Positions 18,046 through 27,369 of a DNA stretch of 64,000 bases are shown here, piece after piece. The notes under the pieces were generated by a model. It worked only from the letters and a program-made list of their open reading frames with translations, did not search any database and had not been told where the DNA came from. Source of the DNA: Salipaludibacillus agaradhaerens. Its GTDB lineage: Bacteria > Bacillota > Bacilli > Bacillales > Salisediminibacteriaceae. The position numbers were made by a program, and so were the translations under genes. Position 1 is the stretch's first letter, and the number at the start of each line of letters is the position of its first letter. Location of the stretch: NCBI RefSeq assembly GCF_002019735.1, contig NZ_KV917378.1, forward strand, positions 1,049,869 to 1,113,868, written 5' to 3'.

Positions 18046-19503
18046 ATGAAACTCTTTAGCTGGTTTCATAAAAATGAGGAAGTAAAAAGCAACAATTTTA
18101 GAATGACAACGGACACACAGCCCTCATTTATCGTCACAACGTCCGCTAAAAAGAACAGCCTTTATGTAAAGGAAGCACTTAACGAGACAAATGAGTTGAG
18201 CATTAAGCACTACCATATCGTTTCTTATGAAAGTTGTGAAGTGATATATTTGGATTCTTTAGTATCTCAGAAGGACCAATTTGATTTAAATACTTACCTT
18301 GCCCAAATAACATCCCGCCTGACGATGCTTCAGTTATTTAACCAACTCGGTGCCAAAAGATTTTATGAAGCATCCGACATTATACAAGAAATACTTGCAG
18401 GGAATACGATCATTTTCGTCGATAGTCTCCCTTTATGTTTTTGTATCAAAACATCACACTTTAAACAAGATAACCACCATCAAAGTCCAGTAGAGCATTT
18501 CGTAAGAGAAAAGAAAGAAAATATTTTTCAGCTAAGAAAGCACGTTTCACAGGCACAATTAGTGATCCAGCACATGAATAGCGACAAAAATGGTAGTCTC
18601 ACCTTGGTATATAGAAAGGGTGCTGCTGATACTCAAGTTCTTCAAGAAGTGAAGAGACGTCTTAGTACATTGACTAGTACGAAAGCACTCACTACTGGAA
18701 TGGTAGAGGAGCATTTAGAAGACTTTCCTTTCTCTCCCTTTCCTCAATTTATGAAAACCGATCGGCTTAACCCATGTATTTCTCATTTATTAAAAGGGCG
18801 AGTCGTTCTTTTAATCGAGGGAGATTCACAAGCGCTTATTTTACCGATGACATTTTTGGCTTTTTATGAAACTCATAAAACGGCCATCAACCATTGTAAT
18901 AAAAAGAAAATGCTACTCCCGCCATTACGACTTATTAGCTTCATTACTTCTGTGACATTACCAAGCTTTTATATTGCACTAGTCAGTTTCCATTTTAATC
19001 TTTTTCCTTATATACTCTCTTCTATCGTAAAAGAAGCTCTTTTCTTCGTCACATACAGTCCATTTCTTGAAACGTTTATAGTTGAGCTTTTAATAGACGC
19101 CATTCAAGAAATAGGTGTTCTATTTCCAACTCCTATAGGTAAAATCATCGTCCTTGCTGGAGGATTAGTTATCGGTGACCTCGTGATTAGTACTGATTTA
19201 ATTTCACGTATCATGTTATTTGTCGTAGCATTGACAGCTTGTGCTTCTTTTATTGTACCTAATAAAGAAATGACTATGGCTATAAGACTTCTACGTTTTC
19301 CAATGATGATTATGGCGACCTTATTCGGATTTGCTGGTATCATCATATGCTTAAGCATTTATTGGCTTCATCTTAGTCAGCTAACTAGTATGGGCAAACC
19401 TTATTTTTCATTTAATACATCTGTGAAACTGATACATTTCTTCAAGAAATCTACGCGTAGCCTTTATGCCAGCCGAGAGGATGTTAAGAAGGTGAAAAAA
19501 TAA
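18046..19503 (+). CDS. Spore germination receptor subunit A (GerA/GerKA family), divergent and orphan
   Basis: A 485-residue protein. The N-terminal ~235 residues form the soluble GerA head. The C-terminal part carries the membrane domain: LLKGRVVLLIEGDSQALILP (about 245-264), LPSFYIALVSFH (about 305), FPTPIGKIIVLAGGLVIGD (about 361), and AIRLLRFPMMIMATLFGFAG (about 406-425), with about five hydrophobic segments. A-subunits normally form a nutrient receptor in the spore inner membrane with B and C partners; none lie nearby, so this copy would have to pair with partners encoded elsewhere. The loop after LLKGR is less conserved than in typical GerAA proteins. Confidence 0.85.
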   Translation: MKLFSWFHKNEEVKSNNFRMTTDTQPSFIVTTSAKKNSLYVKEALNETNELSIKHYHIVSYESCEVIYLDSLVSQKDQFDLNTYLAQITSRLTMLQLFNQLGAKRFYEASDIIQEILAGNTIIFVDSLPLCFCIKTSHFKQDNHHQSPVEHFVREKKENIFQLRKHVSQAQLVIQHMNSDKNGSLTLVYRKGAADTQVLQEVKRRLSTLTSTKALTTGMVEEHLEDFPFSPFPQFMKTDRLNPCISHLLKGRVVLLIEGDSQALILPMTFLAFYETHKTAINHCNKKKMLLPPLRLISFITSVTLPSFYIALVSFHFNLFPYILSSIVKEALFFVTYSPFLETFIVELLIDAIQEIGVLFPTPIGKIIVLAGGLVIGDLVISTDLISRIMLFVVALTACASFIVPNKEMTMAIRLLRFPMMIMATLFGFAGIIICLSIYWLHLSQLTSMGKPYFSFNTSVKLIHFFKKSTRSLYASREDVKKVKK

Positions 19504-19562
19504 TGATTAAACATCCACTTAATTTTATACCTTTATGTAAATTTGTCTAAAGTTACTTTTAT

Positions 19563-19606
19563 TAAAAAACGCCTCCATGTGACAACTTTAGTCGATGAAG
19601 GCGTTT
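19563..19606 (-). terminator. Terminator of sigK, possibly bidirectional
   Basis: AAACGCCT and AGGCGTTT arms flank an inner CAT/ATG pairing. The T run is on the reverse strand, serving sigK; it also faces the convergent GerA-type gene. Confidence 0.75.
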
Positions 19607-19625
19607 AACGTCGCTCTCTTATAAA

Positions 19626-20348
19626 TTATTCCTTTCCTTTTCGAAGACCTTTTTTATGATCACGATAGAACTCATGGAACAACTTCATAAGTGCTCTTTT
19701 TTCAATACGAGATACATAACTTCTTGAAATCCCCAATTCTTTTGAAATTTCTCGCTGAGTTTTTTCCTTCTTCATATCTAAACCAAAACGACCAACAATC
19801 ACTTCTTTTTCCCGACTATCAAGGACGTGAATGTATTTATATATTTGCTTTTTTTCCATATTCAACTGAATTTGATCCACAAGATCCTCGGTTTCTGCTT
19901 GAAGAACATCAATGAGGCTAATTTCATTTCCTTCTTTATCTTGACCTATCGGATCATGCAACGACACATCTTTTCTTACTTTCTTTAATGCCCGTAAATG
20001 CATTAAAATTTCATTTTCAATACAGCGGGCCGCATACGTTGCAAGCTTTGTCCCTTTACCAGATGAATAGCTTTCAATCGCCTTAATAAGTCCAATTGTA
20101 CCGATGGAAATAAGATCTTCTGTGTCTTCACGGGTATTCTCAAATTTCTTCACGATATGAGCCACTAAGCGCAGGTTATGTTCAATGAGTAAATTGCGGG
20201 CGTGTTCGTCTCCTTCCTTCATTAATTCAATGTATTTTTTTTCATCCTGCTGGCTTAATGGCTGTGGAAAGGCATTGTTCTTTACAAATGACACAAAGAC
20301 TAGCAGCTCTTTCACCACGTGAGTGATAGCTGCCAAAATGGTGGACAT
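19626..20348 (-). CDS. sigK: Late mother-cell sporulation sigma factor, pro-sigma-K
   Basis: A 240-residue sigma-70 family protein, nearly identical in layout to B. subtilis sigma-K. It has a hydrophobic pro-sequence of about 20 residues (removed by SpoIVFB), NNAFPQPLS, region 2 with [16 protein letters not shown] and [37 protein letters not shown], and region 4 with [10 protein letters not shown] and [21 protein letters not shown]. It directs coat and mother-cell lysis genes. The reading frame is uninterrupted: no skin-type prophage splits it. An upstream CATATAAA resembles a sigma-E -10, but no good -35 is seen. Confidence 0.96.
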   Translation of the reverse strand: MSTILAAITHVVKELLVFVSFVKNNAFPQPLSQQDEKKYIELMKEGDEHARNLLIEHNLRLVAHIVKKFENTREDTEDLISIGTIGLIKAIESYSSGKGTKLATYAARCIENEILMHLRALKKVRKDVSLHDPIGQDKEGNEISLIDVLQAETEDLVDQIQLNMEKKQIYKYIHVLDSREKEVIVGRFGLDMKKEKTQREISKELGISRSYVSRIEKRALMKLFHEFYRDHKKGLRKGKE

Positions 20349-20663
20349 GTGTAAACACTCCCTCCTTTAACTCGTTTTCTATTTATATGCCCACCATCAT
20401 GTTAGAGTGTCTGTCTTACACCAATTTAGCAAAGTTCAGTTGCATACCCCGAATAATGACATGTCAGTTAGTTCAGCTCCCACCTACTTTAGCCCCTCAC
20501 ATATCACGGAAAACATTGTTTTTTCAATTGCGTAATTAAAATTACATACTTATGACATTTGATCATATTTGTTTAAAGAACTTAATTCATGGTGTTAAAG
20601 ACTTTATCCTTACTAATTTATGCTATACTTTTGGGTGTAATATAATCTATAAGGAGTGGTTAG
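20349..20663. other. Intergenic region between sigK and the aldo/keto reductase gene
   Basis: 315 bases separating divergent genes. It should hold the sigK promoter (weak sigma-E-like CATATAAA on the reverse strand near 20380) and the promoter of the reductase gene (an extended -10-like TGCTATACT at 20631-20639). No coding sequence is supported. Confidence 0.4.
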
Positions 20664-21488
20664 ATGAGGAATGTAACGTTAAATAATGGATTGTCTATGC
20701 CGCAATTAGGCTTCGGTGTTTGGCAAGTTAATAATGATGAAGCAGCATCTGTCGTTTTGAAAGCGATTGAAACTGGCTACCGCTCCATTGACACAGCCAT
20801 GATTTACAAGAACGAAATAGGTGTCGGGCAAGGCATTAAGGATAGTCTTATTCCCCGAGAAGACCTGTTTATTACGACCAAAGTATGGAACGCTGATCAA
20901 GGTTATGAAACGACTTTAAAAGCATTTGATGCTAGTCTTGAACGATTAAATCTTGACTACATCGACCTTTATCTTATTCATTGGCCAACACCACAATTTG
21001 ATCAGTACGTCGATACTTACAAAGCTCTTGAAAAGCTTTATCATGAAGGGCGGGCTAAAGCGATAGGTGTTTGTAATTTTGATAGTGAGCATTTACAACG
21101 GCTTCTGGATGAATGTGACCTCCCTCCAGCTGTTAACCAAGTGGAATGTCACCCATTTCTAGCCCAAAATGAATTAAAAACATTTTGCAAGAAGCATAAT
21201 ATTTACATCGAATCCTGGAGCCCACTTATGCAAGGAGGAGAAGTTCTAAATCATCCCGTCGTTCAAGGTATCGCTCGAGATCATCAAAAGACAGGCGCAC
21301 AAGTTATTATACGGTGGCATCTACAAAATGACTCTATCGTCATTCCTAAATCAGTCACGCCATCTCGTATAGAAGAGAATTTTAATGTGTTCGATTTTGA
21401 GTTAACAGATGATGAAATTGAATTAATAAATAATTTAGACCGTGGTGTACGGAAAGGACCAAAGCCTTCGGAAATGAATAGGAGATAA
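20664..21488 (+). CDS. Aldo/keto reductase (YvgN/YtbE-like glyoxal reductase family)
   Basis: A 274-residue NADPH-dependent reductase. The catalytic tetrad is visible: Asp in SIDTA, Tyr in MIYKNE (about residue 48), Lys in TTKVWN (about 73) and His in LIHWP (about 106). The cofactor signature IPKSVTPSRIEENF is at about residues 231-244. It resembles B. subtilis YvgN and YtbE, which reduce glyoxal, methylglyoxal and other aldehydes; the actual substrate cannot be told from sequence. The ATG follows AAGGAGTGG. Confidence 0.9.
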   Translation: MRNVTLNNGLSMPQLGFGVWQVNNDEAASVVLKAIETGYRSIDTAMIYKNEIGVGQGIKDSLIPREDLFITTKVWNADQGYETTLKAFDASLERLNLDYIDLYLIHWPTPQFDQYVDTYKALEKLYHEGRAKAIGVCNFDSEHLQRLLDECDLPPAVNQVECHPFLAQNELKTFCKKHNIYIESWSPLMQGGEVLNHPVVQGIARDHQKTGAQVIIRWHLQNDSIVIPKSVTPSRIEENFNVFDFELTDDEIELINNLDRGVRKGPKPSEMNRR

Positions 21489-21500
21489 GGACATTAATAT

Positions 21501-21540
21501 GGAAGGCGCTCCAAATGAGCTATTTCTGGGCGCTTTCCTC
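21501..21540 (+). terminator. Probable terminator after the aldo/keto reductase gene
   Basis: GGAAGGCGC pairs with GCGCTTTCC (one G-U), with an extra CCA/TGG. The following tract (CTCTTAG) is T-poor, so termination may be weak. Confidence 0.5.
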
Positions 21541-21655
21541 TTAGCCTTCATCTTTCTTAAAGAGAATACACTCTCCCCTAAATGAACAAGCTAGTTCTTT
21601 TCCCTCCAACTATTCCCCGTTTTCCAAATAATTCAGACTAATTCCATTTTTTATA

Positions 21656-21684
21656 TTGACGCCTCTTCTAATGTTCGTTATAAT
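21656..21684 (+). promoter_or_regulatory. Sigma-A promoter of the sulfate-assimilation operon
   Basis: TTGACG (21656-21661), a 17-base spacer and TATAAT (21679-21684), about 160 bases before cysP. AATTCC occurs on either side (21640-21645 and 21732-21737); whether a regulator such as CymR binds there is unknown. I looked for an S-box (SAM riboswitch) in the leader and see none. Confidence 0.7.
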
Positions 21685-21842
21685 CCAACTAACTTTAATA
21701 ACACACTTGCAAATCTTCTTTTTAAATCATTAATTCCGATTAAACTACTTTGTATTATAAGAATAATTGAATTAGCCTATTTTTGAGGAATATTGTCGAT
21801 TAAAGCTTTGACTAAATCCGTAAAGGGCCAGGAGTGACTAAG

Positions 21843-22910
21843 ATGATCTTAACTTATTTAGCATTTATTCTTGCCATGTTTTTCGCTATGAATATTGGAG
21901 CAAGCGGGGCTGCTGCAACGATGGGGCCGGCCTATGGCAGTCAGGCGATTAAACGTAAGCAAGTAGCTCTTGTAATCGCAGGTATCGGTGCTTTTCTCGG
22001 AGCAACTCTTGGCGGCGGGCAGGTAGTCAAAACTGTAGGTGAAGGCATCATCCCTACTCATATATTTAGCGTAGAAGTGGCCATTGTAATCCTTTTATCA
22101 GCTACACTCACCCTTTTTTTAGCCAATGTGATCGGAATCCCTCTTTCAACAAGTGAAGTGACAATCGGAGCTGTTGTAGGAGTAGGAATGGCTTTTCAAG
22201 TATTATTCGTAAATAACGTTCTATATATCATCTCTTTTTGGGTCATCGTTCCAGTCGTTGCCTTTATAGCATGTTTTATTTTCGGAAAACTCATTCAATT
22301 TAGCGACCATCGGTTTCCTCAACTCAAAGGTGAAGGAAAGTGGAAAAAATGGTTGTCTCTCCTCCTGATTATAACGGGCTTCACAGAAGCGTTTGCAGCT
22401 GGGATGAATAATGTGGCCAATGCCATCGGGCCCCTTGTTGGGGCACAACTTATCGATGGCACATCAGGGATTATCATGGGGGCTTTCTTCGTTTTTCTAG
22501 GTGCCTGCTTTCTCGGAGGAAAAGTGCTTGAAACAAACGGTAAAAAAATCACTTCTTTTAGTCTTCTTCAAGGAACAGCTGTCTCAGGAACTGGTGGTGG
22601 ACTCGTCATCATTGCATCTATTTTCGGAATCCCTGTTCCATTAACTCAAGCGACTACTGCTGGCATCGTAGGTGTAGGCTGTGCCGAAAATGGTTTTCAA
22701 TTATGGCAGAAGGATGTGATAAAGAAGATTATTAAAGTTTGGCTCGTTTCGCCTGTGTTGTCCCTCGTCATGTCTTACACATTAATTCATTTATTTTTAC
22801 TGCCTAATCCCTATATCGTCGCAGTGATGATATTCATGATCATTTCAACGATTGGAACAATCAGTTTATACCGATCTGTGAAGATTGAAAAAGAAACACT
22901 CGATCATTAA
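21843..22910 (+). CDS. cysP: Sulfate permease CysP (PiT family)
   Basis: A 355-residue membrane protein of the inorganic phosphate transporter family that imports sulfate in Bacillus. It has the two internal repeats with signature motifs: NIGASGAAATMGPAYGS (about residues 16-32) with GIPLSTSEVTIGAVVG (about 99-114), and GMNNVANAIGPLVG (about 183) with GTAVSGTGGG and IPVPLTQATTAGIVG. About ten hydrophobic segments are present. The start is ATG 21843 after CCAGGAG; a GTG nine bases upstream overlaps the ribosome site. It leads the cys operon, matching the B. subtilis content but with cysP before cysH. Confidence 0.93.
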   Translation: MILTYLAFILAMFFAMNIGASGAAATMGPAYGSQAIKRKQVALVIAGIGAFLGATLGGGQVVKTVGEGIIPTHIFSVEVAIVILLSATLTLFLANVIGIPLSTSEVTIGAVVGVGMAFQVLFVNNVLYIISFWVIVPVVAFIACFIFGKLIQFSDHRFPQLKGEGKWKKWLSLLLIITGFTEAFAAGMNNVANAIGPLVGAQLIDGTSGIIMGAFFVFLGACFLGGKVLETNGKKITSFSLLQGTAVSGTGGGLVIIASIFGIPVPLTQATTAGIVGVGCAENGFQLWQKDVIKKIIKVWLVSPVLSLVMSYTLIHLFLLPNPYIVAVMIFMIISTIGTISLYRSVKIEKETLDH

Positions 22911-22932
22911 TCTCACGTCAGGAGGTCAAACA

Positions 22933-23673
22933 ATGAATGAGAAAGAAAGGTATTCCTACCACACACTATCACAGCAAGATTATCGTAGCTTTAATGAACA
23001 CTTAGCTGAAGGAAAGGCCCTTGATATTATTCGTTGGGCATATGACACTTTTTCTCACCAGCTCGTGTATGCCTGTAGCTTCGGCGCCGAAGGAATCGTT
23101 CTTATTGATTTAATCTCGCGCGCCAAACAGGATGCAACAATTATTTTCCTCGATACTCACGTCCATTTTAAAGAAACGTATGAATTAATTGAAGACATGC
23201 AGGCTCGTTATCCATCTATCCAACTAAAGATGATCGAGCCTGAGCTCACGTTGGCAGACCAGGCAGCCAAGCATGGAGAAAAGCTTTGGGAAACGAATCC
23301 GGACTTGTGTTGCTATATAAGAAAAAACAAACCGTTGAAGCAAGCGCTTGAAGGGTACACTGCATGGCTTTCCGGTTTAAGAAGAGCTCAATCACCAACG
23401 AGAGCAAAAACTGAGTTTGTTAATAAAGATGATAAATTTCAAATGATTAAAATATGTCCCCTGATCCATTGGAGTTGGGACGATGTTTGGCAGTATATTA
23501 AAGATCACAATTTACCTTATAACCCGCTCCACGATCAAGACTATCCGAGTATCGGCTGTGAACCATGTACAAAGCCCGTGAAAGAAGGTGATGATTTACG
23601 AGCTGGCAGATGGACAGGATTGCAAAAAACCGAATGTGGTTTACACATTAATACACCTATTTCTAAGGAGTGA
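22933..23673 (+). CDS. cysH: (Phospho)adenylylsulfate reductase
   Basis: CysH reduces APS/PAPS to sulfite with thioredoxin. The 246-residue protein has the PP-loop-like start YACSFGAEG (about residues 39-47), SGLRRAQSPTRA (about 149), and the paired cysteines CC (about 120) and CxxC in GCEPCTKPV (about 205) that ligate a [4Fe-4S] cluster in APS-using enzymes. A C-terminal catalytic Cys lies in ECGLH. The start is ATG 22933 after AGGAGG. The cysteine set argues for APS (or dual) specificity. Confidence 0.94.
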   Translation: MNEKERYSYHTLSQQDYRSFNEHLAEGKALDIIRWAYDTFSHQLVYACSFGAEGIVLIDLISRAKQDATIIFLDTHVHFKETYELIEDMQARYPSIQLKMIEPELTLADQAAKHGEKLWETNPDLCCYIRKNKPLKQALEGYTAWLSGLRRAQSPTRAKTEFVNKDDKFQMIKICPLIHWSWDDVWQYIKDHNLPYNPLHDQDYPSIGCEPCTKPVKEGDDLRAGRWTGLQKTECGLHINTPISKE

Positions 23674-23679
23674 CTTAAG

Positions 23680-24819
23680 ATGACGGTAAGCATCCCTCAT
23701 GGAGGAACATTAATTAATTTAGTAGATGAAACCATCACATCACAAGACATCACACAGGAAGTAGCACTAGATTTAACGAGTTTATCAGATTTAGAATTAA
23801 TAGCGAATGGGGCATATAGTCCATTAACAGGTTTTCTCGGCCAGACTGACTACGAGCACGTTGTCAATAACATGCGTTTAGCTGATGGAACCGTCTGGAG
23901 CTTACCTATTACTCTTCCGGTTTCAGAAAAAGTTGCCTCAGAACTCACACTAAATCAATTAGTAAAATTAAATTACGACGGGGTCACCTATGGCATTCTT
24001 TCGCTTAAAGAAATATTTACCCCAGACCAAACGAGAGAAGCCTTGTCTGTTTATAAAACAAGTGATATCGCTCATCCGGGAGTTAAACGTTTATACGAAC
24101 GAGGAAATACGTATTTAGCTGGGGATGTGACCTTAATCAGAAAGCCGAAAAAATTACAATTTTCTTCATACTATTTAGCGCCATCTGAAACACGTCAACT
24201 GTTCAAAGAAAAGAATTGGAAAACAGTTGTGGGTTTTCAAACAAGAAATCCAGTTCACCGTGCCCATGAATATATTCAAAAGTCGGCGTTAGAAATCGTT
24301 GACGGTCTCTTTTTAAATCCATTAGTGGGCGAAACCAAAGCTGATGACATCCCTGCTGATGTCAGGATGAAAAGTTATCATGTGTTATTAGACCATTACT
24401 ATCCGAAGGAACGTGTTTCATTAGCTGTTTTTCCCGCTGCAATGCGTTATGCTGGGCCTCGAGAAGCTATTTTTCATGCGTTAGTAAGGAAAAACTTCGG
24501 TTGTACGCACTTTATCGTTGGAAGAGACCATGCAGGAGTAGGCGATTACTATGGAACATATGAGGCACAAGATATTTTCAAACAATTTACTGAAGAAGAA
24601 TTAGGAATCACTCCCCTCTTTTTTGAGCATAGCTTTTACTGCAATAAATGTGAGAATATGGCCTCAACTAAAACATGTCCTCACGACAAGGATGACAGAG
24701 TGATTCTTTCAGGGACAAAGGTGAGAGAGCTCCTACGAAATGGTGACACACCCCCACCAGAATTCAGCCGCCCTGAAGTGGTCAAAGTATTAATTGAAGG
24801 GATGAACGTAAACGTATGA
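23680..24819 (+). CDS. sat: Sulfate adenylyltransferase
   Basis: A 379-residue homo-oligomeric ATP sulfurylase that makes APS from sulfate and ATP. Motifs: [14 protein letters not shown] (about residues 185-198, containing the QTRNP and HxxH ATP-binding elements), [10 protein letters not shown] (about 257), GRDHAGVG (about 283), and a zinc-type CNKC...CPH (about 321-334). It lies 6 bases after cysH and overlaps cysC by 4 bases. Confidence 0.95.
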   Translation: MTVSIPHGGTLINLVDETITSQDITQEVALDLTSLSDLELIANGAYSPLTGFLGQTDYEHVVNNMRLADGTVWSLPITLPVSEKVASELTLNQLVKLNYDGVTYGILSLKEIFTPDQTREALSVYKTSDIAHPGVKRLYERGNTYLAGDVTLIRKPKKLQFSSYYLAPSETRQLFKEKNWKTVVGFQTRNPVHRAHEYIQKSALEIVDGLFLNPLVGETKADDIPADVRMKSYHVLLDHYYPKERVSLAVFPAAMRYAGPREAIFHALVRKNFGCTHFIVGRDHAGVGDYYGTYEAQDIFKQFTEEELGITPLFFEHSFYCNKCENMASTKTCPHDKDDRVILSGTKVRELLRNGDTPPPEFSRPEVVKVLIEGMNVNV

Positions 24820-25424
24820 CACAATCTGTACCCAACAATGTCCATTGGCATGATACAACGATAACTAAGGAACAACGTCAACGCCTAACAGGCCATAAAA
24901 GTTTTACACTTTGGTTCACCGGCTTATCAGGTTCCGGGAAATCAACACTGGCTAACAGGCTTGATCAACGCCTCTATGAATCTAATATTAAAAGCTATGT
25001 TCTTGACGGAGACAACATTCGACACGGATTAAACAAAGATCTTGGCTTTAGCCCCGATGATCGACAGGAGAATATTCGTCGTATTGGAGAAGTGGCTAAT
25101 CTGTTTGTAGACAGTGGTACCGTCGTTCTAACCGCCTTCGTCTCTCCTTATCAATCGGACAGACAATTGGCTAGAGAGTTATTATCGCACGATGAATTCA
25201 TTGAAATTTACGTTAAATGTGCTTTAGAGGAATGTGAGAAACGCGACCCGAAGGGCCTATATGAAAAAGCTAGAGAAGGCAAAATTCCTGAATTCACAGG
25301 AATAAGTGCACCTTATGAAGCACCTGAAAACCCTGAGCTAATCGTTTCAACAGATGAATTATCTATCCCGGAAGCGGTGGATAAAATCTTCAATTATTTA
25401 AAAAATCGCAATCTGATTTCATAG
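24816..25424 (+). CDS. cysC: Adenylylsulfate kinase
   Basis: A 202-residue APS kinase that phosphorylates APS to PAPS. It has the P-loop [11 protein letters not shown] (about residues 31-41), [20 protein letters not shown] (about 64-83), and FVSPY (about 108). It overlaps sat by four bases (ATGA junction), so translation is coupled. Because the CysH here looks APS-capable, CysC may mainly serve PAPS homeostasis. Confidence 0.94.
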   Translation: MTQSVPNNVHWHDTTITKEQRQRLTGHKSFTLWFTGLSGSGKSTLANRLDQRLYESNIKSYVLDGDNIRHGLNKDLGFSPDDRQENIRRIGEVANLFVDSGTVVLTAFVSPYQSDRQLARELLSHDEFIEIYVKCALEECEKRDPKGLYEKAREGKIPEFTGISAPYEAPENPELIVSTDELSIPEAVDKIFNYLKNRNLIS

Positions 25425-25472
25425 AAGTGTCAATAGCTATTCTCTCTAAAACATTGGAAAGGAGATATCATA

Positions 25473-27089
25473 ATGACTTACAAAAAAGTTTGGGCTAATA
25501 ATGAAAAGTTAACAAAAGAAGAAACATTAAAACTCGAAAAAGATGGCCTAGATATATTGAATGATATTCCAACATACGCAAAAGAAGGTTTTGAGTCCAT
25601 TCCTAAAGAGCATTGGTCACTTTTTAAATGGGCAGGCCTATACTTACAGAAGCCGAAGGAAGACGGCTACTTTATGATGAGAGTTAACGTCCCCTCCGGT
25701 ATTTTAAATTATGATCAGGCGTTAACATTAGCCAACATATCCAAAGACTACGGACGGGACGTTGTAGATATTACAACACGTCAAGCGATACAATTTCACT
25801 GGCTTGAAATTGAAAACATCCCGGATATTTTTAAACGCTTAGAAAAAGTCGGACTTTCCTCTGTAGGGGCCTGTGGAGATATTTTAAGGACAATCGTCGG
25901 GAATCCCCTTACAGGTATTGACCCTAATGAGCTAATCGAGACGAAATCAATTGTCGATGATGTTTATTGGTTTTTCCAGCGTAACGAAAATTATTCGAAC
26001 TTGCCCCGTAAATATAAACTCTCTATTTCAGCTAATGTAAACAACGCACAAAATGCTGAGATTAATTGTTTATCTTTTACTCCCGCTACGAAAGAAGTTA
26101 ACGGTGAGGTCGTTAACGGATTTCATGTTTATGTAGGAGGAGGACTTGCCGCTAAACCTTATTTAGCTCAAGAATTGGATGTTTTCGTTAAGCCGGAACA
26201 AGTAAAAGAAGTCACTGAAGCCATCACAATTATTTTTAGAGATAATGGCTATCGAGATAAACGCCACCGTGCACGTTTAAAATTCCTTATGGCTGACTGG
26301 GGACCAGATAAATTTAAAGAAAAACTTCTCGAATTTATCGACTTACCTTCAAAAGGTGAAAATAAATTTGGTACTTGGAATGCCGGCTACTTTTATGGTG
26401 TCCATCCTCAAAAGCAAAAGGGCTATCAGTATGTGGGGCTGAATATTCCTGTTGGCCGACTTCATTCAAGCGAATTAATTGAATTAGCCAACCTCTCAAA
26501 AAAATATGGAAATGGCGAAATTAGAACTTGTAATTCACAAAATATTGTCATTCCCTATATTAAAGACGAGGATGTTGACTCTTTTCTTAAGGAAAACATT
26601 TTGCAGCGACTTAACATCGAACCGAAAGCCTTTATCGGTTACTCTGTCTCTTGTACAGGAATTGAATATTGCAATTTAGCATTAGTTGAAACAAAAGAAC
26701 GTATGAGACATATTGCAGAATATTTAGACGAAAATATAACCATTGATGTGCCAGTGCGTATTCATATGGTCGGTTGTCCAAATGCCTGTGGTCAGCGGCA
26801 AATAGCTGATATTGGACTTCAAGGAATCAAAATGAAAAATAAAGATAAAAAGTTAGTTGAAGCCTTTGAAATATACGTCGGAGGGACATTAAATGATGTG
26901 CCTGAATTTAATAAAAAGTTAAAAGGGAAAATTGAAGCAAATGACTTAAATGAAGTCCTATTAAAATTCATTGAAGCCTTTAAAGTGGAAAAAGAACAAG
27001 GGGAAAACTTCCATGACTATTATGAACGGAAAGGGACAGACCATTTACAAGCGATCCTCACCGACATATTACAAAGTCAAGCTTCTTAA
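25473..27089 (+). CDS. Assimilatory sulfite reductase, ferredoxin-nitrite/sulfite reductase family
   Basis: A 538-residue siroheme/[4Fe-4S] enzyme with the duplicated nitrite/sulfite reductase fold. Siroheme-cluster cysteines lie in SCTGIEYCN (Cx5C, about residues 390-396) and GCPNACGQ (Cx3C, about 429-433). The N-terminal part contains RVNVPSGIL and TTRQAIQFHW. Its place in a sulfate operon, directly upstream of a siroheme methyltransferase, points to sulfite rather than nitrite. It differs from the NADPH-type CysI/CysJ of B. subtilis, so electrons probably come from ferredoxin or flavodoxin. That donor is an inference. Confidence 0.88.
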   Translation: MTYKKVWANNEKLTKEETLKLEKDGLDILNDIPTYAKEGFESIPKEHWSLFKWAGLYLQKPKEDGYFMMRVNVPSGILNYDQALTLANISKDYGRDVVDITTRQAIQFHWLEIENIPDIFKRLEKVGLSSVGACGDILRTIVGNPLTGIDPNELIETKSIVDDVYWFFQRNENYSNLPRKYKLSISANVNNAQNAEINCLSFTPATKEVNGEVVNGFHVYVGGGLAAKPYLAQELDVFVKPEQVKEVTEAITIIFRDNGYRDKRHRARLKFLMADWGPDKFKEKLLEFIDLPSKGENKFGTWNAGYFYGVHPQKQKGYQYVGLNIPVGRLHSSELIELANLSKKYGNGEIRTCNSQNIVIPYIKDEDVDSFLKENILQRLNIEPKAFIGYSVSCTGIEYCNLALVETKERMRHIAEYLDENITIDVPVRIHMVGCPNACGQRQIADIGLQGIKMKNKDKKLVEAFEIYVGGTLNDVPEFNKKLKGKIEANDLNEVLLKFIEAFKVEKEQGENFHDYYERKGTDHLQAILTDILQSQAS

Positions 27090-27141
27090 AGCCTAAGATG
27101 CATTTTTCCATACTAAAAAGCTAAAGGAGGCGTGACTACTT

Positions 27142-27345
27142 TTGAAATTATATCGATTTGAAGCTCTTATTAATTCCAGTGAAAATGTTTCCATCATTGT
27201 AGTTGCCTCAGACGAACTGAGTGCCTTTGAGGCAGCAGAACTAGAGTTGGAAAAAACTTATCTGAAGTTACCTATTATAGAAGAACTGTCATTAATAGAT
27301 ACACGGGCTATTAGAAAAAAAGCTGGATTTGTCATCAATTCTTAA
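27142..27345 (+). CDS. Small DUF3906-like protein in the sulfate operon
   Basis: A 67-residue protein beginning KLYRFEALI, with a central EAAELELEKTYLKLP and a C-terminal KKAGFVI. It fits my recollection of DUF3906 proteins, found next to sulfite reductase genes in several bacilli; the function is unknown. The start is TTG 27142, eleven bases after AAAGGAGG, a rather long spacing. Its place between the sulfite reductase and sumT suggests a role in, or regulation of, sulfite reduction. Confidence 0.65.
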   Translation: MKLYRFEALINSSENVSIIVVASDELSAFEAAELELEKTYLKLPIIEELSLIDTRAIRKKAGFVINS

Positions 27346-27369
27346 GAATAGCGGAGAGGGGTAGCACGT

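Noticed and set aside
20460-20510. Possible fifth repeat copy (GTTAGTTCAGCTCCCACCT near 20476)
   Set aside because: Only short similarity to the CCGTTAGCTCC region; the other ordered boxes and the GATAA end are missing.
21489-21842. SAM (S-box) riboswitch upstream of cysP
   Set aside because: None of the S-box core motifs is present. Only a sigma-A promoter and a preceding terminator can be seen.
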